A stretch of 64,000 nt of DNA from Bacteroidota bacterium (lineage in GTDB: Bacteria; Bacteroidota; Ignavibacteria; Tepidaquicellales; Tepidaquicellaceae): the NCBI GenBank assembly GCA_018266835.1, contig JAFDZP010000003.1:290824-354823 (forward strand). Reading direction: 5' to 3'. This document shows, piece by piece, positions 1 through 7,931 of the stretch (the stretch's first letter is position 1; each line of letters begins with the position of its first letter). The notes beneath the pieces were generated by a model. It was not told the DNA's origin. It saw only the letters and a program-made list of their open reading frames with translations, and searched no databases. The translations under genes and the position numbers were made by a program.

Positions 1-541
1 TACTCGTAAGAAGTTTAACATTCGGTCTTGAAAATCTGGCATAAAGTAAACCGGTTATAATGGCAAAAACAAGCAAGCCCAGCAGTGATTCTATAGCAGC
101 AATAATATTCATCCACCATCCGGAAGGAGCTAAATGCCCATAGCCGACAGTAGTAATTGTCTGAACTGAGAAGAAGAAGCAGTCACGGTATTTTTCAATA
201 AGGGTTATGCCTTCTGCTCCGCGGAGGTTTTCATGTCCGATTATATAATAAAGCGTTGCAAATATGAAGTTCTCAATTATATAGAATAGAAGGATGTACG
301 TATTGAACTTTGACCAGGAAATAGTCAGGAGATTTTGATAGAAATGGAAACGTTCTTTGAAAGAGAGACCGGTGCGTTTAAGATTAAACGAGCCGTCGGA
401 ATTTAAGAGACGCTGATTTGGATTTATGGCGTTTGTGCCTAAGCCAAGGTCTTTAAAATCTTCTTCTCTGGGTAACGGTTTGGATTTCGGAGAGCGTTTT
501 ATTCCTAACAATGATAATTGAGTTTTATCTAAAATACTCAA
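1..541 (-). CDS. Inward-rectifier K+ channel (Kir/KirBac family), partial
   Basis: About 180 N-terminal residues are visible; the C-terminal part lies beyond the left edge. A hydrophilic N-terminus (LGLGTNAINPNQRLLNSDG) is followed by a slide-helix region, TM1 around FNTYILLFYIIENFIFATLY, the selectivity filter TITTVGYGH and TM2 ending in TGLLYARFSRP, the typical exit to the cytoplasmic Kir domain. It should conduct K+ across the inner membrane. The frame has no good ATG; TTG at 541 is the likely start, 10 nt after the stop of the upstream barrel gene, so it reads as the last gene of a four-gene minus-strand unit with a lipoprotein and two barrels. The family call is firm; the start is uncertain. 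Confidence 0.85.
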   Translation of the reverse strand, partial: MSILDKTQLSLLGIKRSPKSKPLPREEDFKDLGLGTNAINPNQRLLNSDGSFNLKRTGLSFKERFHFYQNLLTISWSKFNTYILLFYIIENFIFATLYYIIGHENLRGAEGITLIEKYRDCFFFSVQTITTVGYGHLAPSGWWMNIIAAIESLLGLLVFAIITGLLYARFSRPNVKLLTS

Positions 542-551
542 AAAAAGCGTT

Positions 552-1430
552 CTAAAAAATAACTATCTTAAAGGTTAACATTATCTTTTGGTAGTTATCG
601 AATTCGATATCATCTATGACATTATCCCCTCTCACAAATTCATATCTGATGCCGGCGCTGTTTTTGCCGTCGTTGATAAAGTAATATGTAAGGTTTGTGC
701 GGAAGAAATTAAAATACTTTTTATGGGATAAATCACGTTCAAACTTGGTACCAAAATGATAATCAACATTTATATCAAACATATCTCTTTTTTCACGGAG
801 GAAATATATACTCCAGTCTAATTTAATCTGGGCAGATGAACTCTGCGCAAAATCGGATAGTTCATCATTTATTTTTTTTGTATAGTCGAATCCCAATGCA
901 AAATTATTTCTGTATTTGAGAACATTTTCTATTATTGAAAGACGTGAGCCGCCGGGTATGATAGCTCTGAGAAAAATATTTTTAATAGAGGGAAAATATG
1001 GATTGATATAAAGAGTAGCAGAATAAGTATTAAATTTTTTACTGACGAAATCGCGCTTATATCTCAGGTCGAGAAAGTTATCCAGAAGAAAATTTTTAGA
1101 GGAATCGGAGATAATGGAATTTAACAATAAGCCGACTCTGTAGTTATCTCGTTTTGTTTTTCTGAAAGTGTTTTTCTCTACTTCTACATAGGGCAGAACA
1201 GAATAGGTTCTTTTTTGATTTAATTTCAGATTATAACCAACTGAAGTATGAAGATTAAAATATGTTGCTCCTGTATCCGGAATATGAATATAGAACTCTG
1301 CAGGACTAAAGGAGTTATCACTGAAAGATCTTACAATATTTAATCCGGGCTGAACGTTATCAGACACAATCTGAGCTTTGAGCGGGATTGCAAAAAGAAG
1401 TAGTACAAATAAAAAAAGTTTGACTTTCAT
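552..1430 (-). CDS. Outer-membrane beta-barrel protein, paralogue of the neighbour at 1510
   Basis: A 292-residue protein with a signal peptide ending PLKA and a mature N-terminus starting QIVSD. The rest alternates hydrophobic and polar residues in strand-like blocks and ends in aromatic-rich strands (KIMLTFKIVIF), as outer-membrane barrels do. It aligns with the product of the next gene upstream (1510-2427): SFSDNSFSPAEFYIHIPDTG here against NFTDNVLTPADVIVSVPDTG there, and the C-terminal strands also match. The specific function is unknown; no plug or TonB box is visible. Its start codon lies inside a terminator-like hairpin (separate entry), and it is followed 10 nt later by the K+ channel gene. 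Confidence 0.7.
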   Translation of the reverse strand: MKVKLFLFVLLLFAIPLKAQIVSDNVQPGLNIVRSFSDNSFSPAEFYIHIPDTGATYFNLHTSVGYNLKLNQKRTYSVLPYVEVEKNTFRKTKRDNYRVGLLLNSIISDSSKNFLLDNFLDLRYKRDFVSKKFNTYSATLYINPYFPSIKNIFLRAIIPGGSRLSIIENVLKYRNNFALGFDYTKKINDELSDFAQSSSAQIKLDWSIYFLREKRDMFDINVDYHFGTKFERDLSHKKYFNFFRTNLTYYFINDGKNSAGIRYEFVRGDNVIDDIEFDNYQKIMLTFKIVIF

Positions 1431-1450
1431 AGATAAGGAAAGTCAAACTT
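1411..1450 (-). promoter_or_regulatory. Terminator-like hairpin overlapping the start codon of the barrel gene
   Basis: Perfect 13-bp inverted repeat: arms 1416-1428 and 1438-1450, loop 1429-1437. Read on the minus strand, the 5' arm AAGTTTGACTTTC lies before the gene, the loop carries the A and T of the ATG, and the 3' arm GAAAGTCAAACTT is formed by codons 1-5, followed by a run of seven T. It has intrinsic-terminator geometry, but the U-tract is coding sequence for the signal peptide. It could terminate transcripts from the 1510-2427 gene and attenuate or mask translation of the barrel and channel genes. The structure is seen directly; the function is inferred. Confidence 0.6.
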
Positions 1451-1509
1451 AGGGAAAAAATAATCTACTAAAAATGTGAAAATCAGAACTTTATGACAAT
1501 GTATTTTTA

Positions 1510-2427
1510 TCAAAAAGCGGGGAATTGTAATTTTGTAACTAAAGATATCTTTATATACTTATCATAATTTTTATTTTCTAACAAATTCTGACCTTTAACA
1601 AAATTTATTGCAACACCAAATTTACTTTCTTCCACTTTTAAGAAATAGAATGCTAGATTCATTTTCAAAAAATTATAATATTTTATTAATAGATAATCAT
1701 AGTCAAATTTTTTACCAAATGAATAGCTTACATCTAAAGCCACTTCTAAATTTTTATTGATTAAATAAACAAGACCTGGATTTAAATTTGCAAAAATGGT
1801 TGTATAATTTTCAAATTGTGGATTGTTATTGTTAGGTTGAAAATTAATACCGATAGAACTTCTGTTATAATATTTTAAATTGGCTATACCTAAAACAAAT
1901 TCTGGTACAATGGTACTTGGTAAAATCCAATCCAAATACCAAATTCCAAAATTTATATCAGGGTTTATTATGTAAGTAAGAGAAAAAGCATCATTGTTTT
2001 TATCTATGTTGTCTTTAATTAAGCTTGAAATTAATGAATTTCTAAAACTTTGACTTTTATTGTCAGAAGTGTAAATATCAAAAAAATTAAATCCTAAATT
2101 TACTCCTATCTTATTTTTATCAAGTGGTGTTTTCTTATCAGTTGTATGCTCAAACTGCATAAATCCAAGTAAGCTAACATCTTTCAAAATTAAGAAATTT
2201 TTAGCTCTAGGAGATTCAGAAAAAAAATTGTATCCAATTGAAAGCAGAAGATTGCCTTGTACATTACCAGTATCCGGAACACTAACAATAACATCAGCAG
2301 GGGTTAAAACATTATCTGTAAAATTTTTTGCAATATAAATTCCGTTTTTAGGTAATTTAGAGGTTAAATCCTGTGCTATTGAGGTATTTAAAATTAATAA
2401 GCCCGCATATAAAAATATTAATTTCAT
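1510..2427 (-). CDS. Outer-membrane beta-barrel protein, paralogue of the neighbour at 552
   Basis: A 305-residue protein with a signal peptide (LLILNTSIA) and mature start QDLTSKLPKNG. It shares the N-terminal TDNVLTPADVIVSVPDTG block and overall strand pattern with the 292-residue protein downstream, so the two arose by tandem duplication and have diverged strongly. It is noticeably more Asn- and Lys-rich than its sister. It starts 1 nt after the stop of the lipoprotein gene, implying translational coupling. An outer-membrane location is inferred from signal peptide and strand pattern; I do not recognise a characterised family. Confidence 0.7.
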   Translation of the reverse strand: MKLIFLYAGLLILNTSIAQDLTSKLPKNGIYIAKNFTDNVLTPADVIVSVPDTGNVQGNLLLSIGYNFFSESPRAKNFLILKDVSLLGFMQFEHTTDKKTPLDKNKIGVNLGFNFFDIYTSDNKSQSFRNSLISSLIKDNIDKNNDAFSLTYIINPDINFGIWYLDWILPSTIVPEFVLGIANLKYYNRSSIGINFQPNNNNPQFENYTTIFANLNPGLVYLINKNLEVALDVSYSFGKKFDYDYLLIKYYNFLKMNLAFYFLKVEESKFGVAINFVKGQNLLENKNYDKYIKISLVTKLQFPAF

Positions 2428-2428
2428 C

Positions 2429-3064
2429 TTAATCCCCTAAATTTTTAAGTATTGCCATTATTAAAGAATCTACATTTTTATATTTTGTATCAACAATTTC
2501 TTGGGGATTTTTTGATCCTTTAAGTTCTAAATACTGAGCTATAACTTCATTCATAAATCTTCTATATGTAGGGTTATTCATTATTGATGAAAATGAAGTT
2601 TTACGATCAATATCATTATCGTTTGTCCAATCTTTCACCAAGTTTATAATGTCATTTGAAATCGTTTTTTCATTATTATAATCGTTTAAACTTTTGTTAA
2701 AAATTTTTAAGATAACATTTAATTCTTCTTTATCAGGCCCTTTATTTCCGGCAGATTCCAAGTCATGTTCTACATTGAAATACCAATTTATTAAATCTAT
2801 AAGAATTGTAATTTGCTTTACTTCAAATGTTAAATTCATTGTTTCGATATTAGTTTTTGAAAGAAGCATAAGGATTTCCGAATTAACAAATTCAGATATC
2901 TTTGTTATACTAGTATCTTTTTTCTGATTACTATCTAACTCGGAGAACAATTTTTGTTTTTTTGTTTCTGATGATGACTTTGATCCTCTATTACACCCCC
3001 AAAAAATTATAATGATAATTAATGCAAGAAAATATAATATGATAGCCCTATTACTTTTTAGCAT
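2429..3064 (-). CDS. Predicted lipoprotein of unknown function
   Basis: A 211-residue protein beginning with a Lys/Arg-containing n-region, a strongly hydrophobic stretch (LALIIIIIFWGC) and a lipobox Cys at about residue 24, followed by a Ser/Lys-rich linker. The remainder is helical and charged, without a motif I recognise. It is the first gene of the unit that continues with two barrels and the K+ channel, with only 1 nt before the next start. A periplasmic or outer-membrane lipoprotein working with the barrels is plausible but not shown. Confidence 0.65.
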   Translation of the reverse strand: MLKSNRAIILYFLALIIIIIFWGCNRGSKSSSETKKQKLFSELDSNQKKDTSITKISEFVNSEILMLLSKTNIETMNLTFEVKQITILIDLINWYFNVEHDLESAGNKGPDKEELNVILKIFNKSLNDYNNEKTISNDIINLVKDWTNDNDIDRKTSFSSIMNNPTYRRFMNEVIAQYLELKGSKNPQEIVDTKYKNVDSLIMAILKNLGD

Positions 3065-3487
3065 AACTAATTAATTTTTAATTTTCAAAATTCATCATTT
3101 CCATAAAAAATATAATTGTATATTTACATCATTTCCAAATAATATAAGATTTTTAAAATAATATTTTTTAACGTAACCCCAACACCAATCCGCTCCGAAG
3201 CCAAGCTTACTCTCCGGAGCGTTTTATGGTTTTTCAATAGGGGAAGAAATGGCGATTCTTCCGGGCAGTGAAACTTATGATTGATTATTTTTTATTGATA
3301 TGCTTGATTGATACAATTATACATCAATCATATTATCTCTGCCGAGAAAAAAATTCGTTATTGTTGGTAAGTATTTATTGCTTTAAGTAAATTTTGGCTT
3401 ATATAAGTTGATTTTTTATTTATTTTTGCGGATTTTAAAATAAGTTTATTGAATAATCTGTTGGCAAAACCACTTTGCCCGAATATT
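3065..3487. other. Intergenic region between divergent genes, with one GC-rich hairpin
   Basis: 423 bases between the minus-strand lipoprotein gene and the plus-strand helical-protein gene. It is very AT-rich apart from an inverted repeat CGCTCCG (3191-3197) / CGGAGCG (3215-3221) followed by TTTTATGGTTTTTC on the plus strand. A TATTTTTG box at 3421-3428 fits the TAnnTTTG promoter element of Bacteroidota, with TTTG at 3393-3396, although the spacing is longer than usual. I see no conserved ORF or tRNA. Confidence 0.4.
3421..3428 (+). promoter_or_regulatory. Possible Bacteroidota-type -7 promoter element
   Basis: TATTTTTG matches TAnnTTTG about 60 bp before the ATG at 3488. A TTTG at 3393-3396 could be the -33 element, but the gap of about 24 nt is long, so support is limited. 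Confidence 0.3.
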
Positions 3488-4960
3488 ATGGATTTTCGCA
3501 GCAATATTACTAAACTCTTACAACCCCTCACAAAAGAAGAAATTCACGGCCTTAAGAAATTTATTTCCTCCCCTTACTTTAATACAAATAAAAATATTTC
3601 AGATATTTTTGATGAACTGATAAAATTCCACCCGAAGTTTGAAAGCAAAAATCTTAATAAGGAATACATATACTCAAAGGTTTTTAAAGGTAAGCCGTTC
3701 AATGATTCAAACATGAGATGGATACTCAGCGAGATAACTCATCTTACTGAAAATTATTTTGCCCAGAAGAGATTTGACAACAATAAACTGCTTAAGGAAT
3801 TTTATATATCGGAAGAATTTGTAAACAGAATGGATGAAGGCAGATTAAAAAAATCTGTGAATGCAATGAAAGCGGAACTTAAGAATGCTCCTGACAAAGA
3901 CTATATGTATTTTTTTTATAAATATTTATGCCAGTCTAATGAACTGAATGAAGTATCTCTTTTTAAAAAAGACAAGAAGGCTAAGGAGATGGATTTATTT
4001 TTTGACATCTATCTGAAATCTTTTGTAAGCTATATAAATCATTTTATAATCGGAATAACTTTTGATTATCTCACAGCAACTTCTCTTGCATCTAAATATT
4101 TAAAGAACGGTATCAGCAAAAAAATAAATGAACTAGTAAAGCTTTTTAATTTCGAAAAGATTGCCGAATTTATGGAAGAAAAAAATGAGGACGCAGAGCA
4201 GATACGAGCTACTGTGAATATGCTAAATATGCATTTGTATCCTGATAACGATTCACTCTATGAAGATTTTAAAAATTACATTGTAAAAAATGAGAGGGGC
4301 ATTGGCACAGAAGAGCTTTCCGGATTTTATCACCAGCTTGTTTCGTATTTAAGGATAAAGATAATCAGGTCAAAAAATAAAAATTATTTTCGCAATGAAC
4401 TGTATATGATATCGGATTATCTTTTTAAAAATAATCTGCATTTCAATCAACGGACACAATCGTTAAATCAGGTTCTATATAAACTAACATTGTTAAATAC
4501 TCTTGAGCTGGAAAAAACAGAAGAAGCAGAAAAGTTTATAATGAAATACTCAGAAGAGATTTCTGAAAATCATAAGGATGACGCCAAAAATTTCAGCAAC
4601 GCATATCTGAGTTTTTATAAAAAGGATTTTGATAAGGCTTTGGACTTTATGAATGAGACTAAAGCAAATTTTTTCTTCACTGATCAAAAAATTCTTAAAA
4701 TTGCGTGCTTTACAGAAATGGCGTATAAAGATGAATGCGCTAACGAAGTAAAGTCGTTCAAAAAATATCTGAAGACGAGTAAATTCTTATCTGCCGAAAC
4801 AAAAGCAACATATAATAAATTTTTATTTTTCATTCCATATCTATGCCGCTCAGGCAAAGGGAAAAACTTCTTATCTAAAAAGAAATTATTGGAAAACTTA
4901 CAGGATGTGAATGCAATTTATCTTACCAGCTGGTTAAAGAGCAAAATAGACGGGCTGTAA
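3488..4960 (+). CDS. Large helical (TPR-like) cytosolic protein, copy 1 of a duplicated pair
   Basis: I chose the ATG at 3488 (MDFRSN) rather than a TTG 39 nt upstream because the paralogue at 6137 begins MDLREH at the same alignment point. The 490-residue product has no signal peptide. The N-terminal ~100 residues share the pattern LTKEEIHGLKKFISSPYFN...YIYSKVFKGKPFN with the paralogue. The rest is almost wholly helical, with a TPR-like hairpin near residues 370-420 (NFSNAYLSFYKKDFDKALDF). Proteins of this layout recur in Bacteroidota as hypotheticals. It converges on a small secreted-protein gene on the other strand. The function is unknown; a protein- or peptide-binding scaffold is possible. 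Confidence 0.75.
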   Translation: MDFRSNITKLLQPLTKEEIHGLKKFISSPYFNTNKNISDIFDELIKFHPKFESKNLNKEYIYSKVFKGKPFNDSNMRWILSEITHLTENYFAQKRFDNNKLLKEFYISEEFVNRMDEGRLKKSVNAMKAELKNAPDKDYMYFFYKYLCQSNELNEVSLFKKDKKAKEMDLFFDIYLKSFVSYINHFIIGITFDYLTATSLASKYLKNGISKKINELVKLFNFEKIAEFMEEKNEDAEQIRATVNMLNMHLYPDNDSLYEDFKNYIVKNERGIGTEELSGFYHQLVSYLRIKIIRSKNKNYFRNELYMISDYLFKNNLHFNQRTQSLNQVLYKLTLLNTLELEKTEEAEKFIMKYSEEISENHKDDAKNFSNAYLSFYKKDFDKALDFMNETKANFFFTDQKILKIACFTEMAYKDECANEVKSFKKYLKTSKFLSAETKATYNKFLFFIPYLCRSGKGKNFLSKKKLLENLQDVNAIYLTSWLKSKIDGL

Positions 4961-4974
4961 TAAATACAGCCCGT
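4950..4974. terminator. Bidirectional hairpin between convergent genes
   Basis: Perfect 10-bp stem ACGGGCTGTA (4950-4959) / TACAGCCCGT (4965-4974) with a 5-nt loop. It overlaps the TAA stop of the plus-strand gene and lies 8 nt beyond the stop of the minus-strand peptide gene. T-rich sequence follows on both strands but no long U-run, so efficiency is uncertain. Confidence 0.6.
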
Positions 4975-4982
4975 GTAGAGAT

Positions 4983-5198
4983 TTATTCTTCCGGATAAGT
5001 CATTATCAGATTTCCTTTATCATCATAAACAAAAATCCACGGAACACCATCTACATCAACTCTAACATAAGTATAATCTGATCGATTGGAAATTGCTTCA
5101 GAAGTGGTTTGAGAAGCATGAATTGTAGTGCAAAATAGGCCGGCAATGAAGAAGCTCAATGCAAGCAGACAGGCTAAGAAAAATGATTTGAGTTTCAT
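4983..5198 (-). CDS. Small secreted protein, copy 1
   Basis: A 71-residue product with a clear Sec signal peptide (hydrophobic FFLACLLALSFFIAGLF, probable cleavage after IHA) leaving about 43 residues. The mature part contains YTYVRVDVDGVPWIFVYDDK and ends in NLIMTYPEE. It is a clear paralogue of the 79-residue protein at 5704-5943, which shares YTY, DG, IFV, the D(E/D)xGxLI block and TYPE. An SD-like AAGGAGA (read on the minus strand) precedes the ATG. It converges on the helical-protein gene at 3488. I know of no characterised homologue; it could be a secreted signal, inhibitor or small structural protein. Confidence 0.7.
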   Translation of the reverse strand: MKLKSFFLACLLALSFFIAGLFCTTIHASQTTSEAISNRSDYTYVRVDVDGVPWIFVYDDKGNLIMTYPEE

Positions 5199-5703
5199 TT
5201 TTATCTCCTTAGGGGTTTGATTTTAACACAAGCAAAATGCCTGTGAAAATCAGCCTGCCCAGCTCGCCATCGATATTAATATAAAGTTAAATTAGTTTTA
5301 TAATTCTCCTATTAAATTAGCAAAATAATTGAAATGTTAGCTTTATAAAAAAAGCATAATATTCCAAACAATTAAAATTACAAAAGTAATTTTAACTTTG
5401 ATTTTAAGAAAACTATATATTGTGATTAAAAAAAGAGAAAAAAAAATACTCCATCCGAAAAAGTATTAAAAAGATGGAGTATTTTAACGAGGTGAGATTT
5501 TAGCTATGAGAAACTTGTTTGGTAAACGGGAGAAAAAATTCTAGGGGGGCTATCATTTACTTCTCCCAAATTTGAACTTAAAAGTCTAATGAACCTTTAT
5601 AGTTCAAAACCTCCCCCGAAAAAACTAAAAAAAACGAGGGAGCGTTTTGATTCACCATTATTAATTCAATTAATTAAAACAATTTTTAAAGAACATTAAA
5701 AAA
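5199..5703. other. Hairpin-rich intergenic region between the two small secreted-protein genes
   Basis: 505 bases containing four successive inverted repeats: 5443-5455/5473-5485 (13 bp), 5528-5534/5561-5567 (GGGAGAA/TTCTCCC), 5571-5578/5601-5608 (TTTGAACT/AGTTCAAA) and 5611-5618/5635-5642 (8 bp, one mismatch). The first and last both have A-rich loops. A plus-strand 12-codon ORF (5506-5544, MRNLFGKREKKF), preceded by GAGGTGAG, overlaps the second repeat. The block could be the 3' end of the 5704-5943 transcript, tandem terminators, or a small structured RNA. No larger ORF is supported. Confidence 0.45.
5433..5485 (-). terminator. Strong intrinsic terminator for the minus-strand peptide transcript
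   Basis: A perfect 13-bp stem (AAAATACTCCATC / GATGGAGTATTTT, 5443-5455 and 5473-5485). Read on the minus strand, the stem is followed by a T-tract from the A-run at 5433-5446. It lies about 220 nt downstream of the stop of the 5704-5943 gene, implying a long 3' untranslated region. Confidence 0.65.
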
Positions 5704-5943
5704 CTAGTTACCTCCGTGGTGTCCACCACAGGATTCAGGGTAAGTATCAATCAATTTTCCGGCTTCATCAAAAACGAAAATAAATAAAACTCCATCAATC
5801 CAAATCTTTTCATATGTATATTCTTCACCGGAAGTTACTTCTATAGATACCGGTTCAGCTGCAATAGCGTTAACCGAAATAGGAGCTAAAAATCCTATTA
5901 AAAAACAAATTATTAAAAAACCTTTTAAAAATACTTTTCTCAT
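5704..5943 (-). CDS. Small secreted protein, copy 2, with Cys/Gly/His tail
   Basis: A 79-residue product with a signal peptide (FLIICFLIGFLAPISVNA) and about 50 mature residues. The core YTYEKIWIDGVLFIFVFDEA and DTYPE match the 71-residue protein at 4983-5198. Unlike that copy it has a C-terminal extension, CGGHHGGN, with one Cys and two adjacent His, which could bind metal or be a processed tail. It diverges from the helical-protein gene at 6137. Transcription probably runs through the hairpin cluster downstream. Function unknown. Confidence 0.7.
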   Translation of the reverse strand: MRKVFLKGFLIICFLIGFLAPISVNAIAAEPVSIEVTSGEEYTYEKIWIDGVLFIFVFDEAGKLIDTYPESCGGHHGGN

Positions 5944-6136
5944 AAGTATAGGACTAAAATTTACTACTACTAAAATCTATTACAAATATTATGATTCTAT
6001 TATTAATATGCAAAGAATAATTTTTAGTATTTCCGCATTATTTAAAAGTCTACACGAAGAATATTCTTTATTTTTGGTTATTTTATTGATATTTTTAGTG
6101 TAATATTTAAGCAATTTTCCGCTAACTTCAGCTAAT

Positions 6137-7612
6137 ATGGATTTAAGAGAGCATAACGTAATACTTATATTAAAATCTTTTTCACCGGTAGAAGTAAGAA
6201 GTTTTAAAAACTTTATTATTTCACCTATATATAATAATCTGAAAAAGATAAATCAATTATACAATGTAATTAAAAAGTTTGCCCCTAATTACAATGATGA
6301 AAGAATAAATACCCTCTATTTATTTGAATCTTTATACGAAGGTAAAAATTATAACCATTCAACAATTACAAATTTGATTTCTAAAATGCAAAAGCTCCTG
6401 GAAGAGTTTTTAATTTTTACCAATATTCATAAAACTCCGATTAAAAAAGACGAATTTCTATTAAAAGAATATTTCGGAAGGAACCTAAAATCACTTTCCT
6501 TTAAAAATATATTTAATCTGAAAGAGCCGGCTACAAATAAAGAAGATATAGATTCCGATTTCTTTCTTCGAAGCTTTACTCATGATGCATACAAGGTTAA
6601 TTATATTGTTAACTATGGAATGGATAATCAAAAAAAATCTACCCAGTTTCTTTCTGAAGGATTATTAAACGTCAATGTCAATTTTATAAATTACTTTGTA
6701 ATGGAGCTAATGTCTAATTATATTAATTCCATAATTTCCCTCTCTGCCAACGATACACATGATATAAAAATAAAACTTGAAAAAATTCTATCAGATTTAA
6801 ACATTGATAAACTTATAAAAAATGTAGAACCCTATAATCACTATACCTATATTATTAACCTGTACCTGAAACTTGTTCAGGCATTCTCAAATCTGAAAAA
6901 TACAGATAACTATTTTATATACAAAAAAGAACTTTTTAAAAGCAAAGATAAGCTAAATAAAAACGAACTGTATTTTCATTACTCAAAATTAATTGCATAC
7001 TGTTCATTACAAAAAGGAAAAACCGGCAATACCGATTTTCAAAAAGAAATTTTTGAAATTTGTGAAATAGTTCTGGAAAACGAATATTACATCAATTTTT
7101 CATCTAAGTTTTTGCCAATCAATCTGTTTAAAATTATAATCTCAGCTTCAATTGCACTTGAAAAATTTGACTGGCTTGAAAATTTTCTCAACACATATTG
7201 TAAAAAAGTAAACCCGAGACTTCAAAAAGATGCAGAGCGTTATGGCTATGCATCACTTAACTTTGCAACTGAAAATTTCAATAACTGTTTAAATCTACTG
7301 AATCAAATTCGTGATAATGCTTTTCTTCTTGAAATCCGCGGAATGAAGCTCATGATATTTTATAATCTTGCATATTATAATGAGGGACTGAACGACCTGA
7401 AATCTTTTCAGAAATTTATAAAAATAAACAAATCTCTTACCCAGCAAAGAAGGCAAACATTAATCAATTTTTTAACTTATATGGATAAGCTATTTTTGTA
7501 TAAGATAGCGGACAGAAAATCAGAAATAGGATATTACCGGAAAAAACTGACTGTCGAAGAAAACTGTCTATATAAAGACTGGCTTGTAAAAACCTATCAA
7601 AAAATAAAATAA
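6137..7612 (+). CDS. Large helical (TPR-like) cytosolic protein, copy 2 of a duplicated pair
   Basis: A 491-residue product without signal peptide, paralogous to the protein at 3488 over its length. Shared features include an N-terminal SPVEVRSFKNFIISPIYNN block, a LYLFESLYEGKNYNHSTI block and a C-terminal helical region (YGYASLNFATENFNNCLNLL, then an LKSFQKFIKINKSL-type motif matching VKSFKKYLKTSKFL in copy 1). It is divergent from the adjacent secreted-protein gene, 193 nt away. The DUF1844 gene follows after 19 nt. Function unknown; repeated pairing with a small secreted protein suggests a functional link. Confidence 0.75.
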   Translation: MDLREHNVILILKSFSPVEVRSFKNFIISPIYNNLKKINQLYNVIKKFAPNYNDERINTLYLFESLYEGKNYNHSTITNLISKMQKLLEEFLIFTNIHKTPIKKDEFLLKEYFGRNLKSLSFKNIFNLKEPATNKEDIDSDFFLRSFTHDAYKVNYIVNYGMDNQKKSTQFLSEGLLNVNVNFINYFVMELMSNYINSIISLSANDTHDIKIKLEKILSDLNIDKLIKNVEPYNHYTYIINLYLKLVQAFSNLKNTDNYFIYKKELFKSKDKLNKNELYFHYSKLIAYCSLQKGKTGNTDFQKEIFEICEIVLENEYYINFSSKFLPINLFKIIISASIALEKFDWLENFLNTYCKKVNPRLQKDAERYGYASLNFATENFNNCLNLLNQIRDNAFLLEIRGMKLMIFYNLAYYNEGLNDLKSFQKFIKINKSLTQQRRQTLINFLTYMDKLFLYKIADRKSEIGYYRKKLTVEENCLYKDWLVKTYQKIK

Positions 7613-7631
7613 TTTAAATTTATATTTCAAC

Positions 7632-7931
7632 ATGGATAAAGATAAATCAACTCAAATGTTTTTTTCGCTCATCTACAGCTTTCAAATGCAGACGATGATG
7701 CACCTTGGAAAAATTAAAAACCCGGTATCAGATAAAATAGAAACGGATTTACCGGCAGCACAGGCAACAATAGATTTGATCGAAATGCTTTTGGAAAAAA
7801 CTAAAGGTAATCTTGCCGACGAAGAAAAGAGATTTATAGAAAGCGCGCTCTCAGATTTAAAATTAAACTATGTTGAAGAAAGCAGCAAACCTGCACAAAA
7901 TTCCGAAGAAAAAAAGGAAGAGCTTAAATGA
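7632..7931 (+). CDS. DUF1844 family protein
   Basis: A 99-residue protein with the hallmark MFFSLIYSFQMQTMMHLGKI, then KNPVSDKIETDLPAAQATID and LLEKTKGNLADEEKRF, as in DUF1844 proteins. The C-terminus is a charged low-complexity tail. No catalytic residues are evident and the family has no settled function. Its stop overlaps the NAD kinase start by 4 nt (ATGA), so the two are cotranscribed and translationally coupled. Confidence 0.85.
   Translation: MDKDKSTQMFFSLIYSFQMQTMMHLGKIKNPVSDKIETDLPAAQATIDLIEMLLEKTKGNLADEEKRFIESALSDLKLNYVEESSKPAQNSEEKKEELK

Noticed and set aside
2694-2927. Plus-strand ORF inside the lipoprotein gene
   Set aside because: Antisense shadow of a good minus-strand CDS, no motif or signal. 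The same applies to other antisense frames across the window, for example inside the glycan cluster, the mutase gene and mutS2.
3191-3221. Hairpin CGCTCCG/CGGAGCG as a terminator or repeated element shared with 45840-45872
   Set aside because: Both have CTCC/GGAG-type arms and a GCTTC-like loop segment, but the resemblance is weak and no plus-strand gene lies upstream of the first, so I report only the structures.
3449-3487. TTG-initiated extension of the helical protein
   Set aside because: The paralogue at 6137 starts at the position equal to ATG 3488, so the extension is unlikely to be translated.
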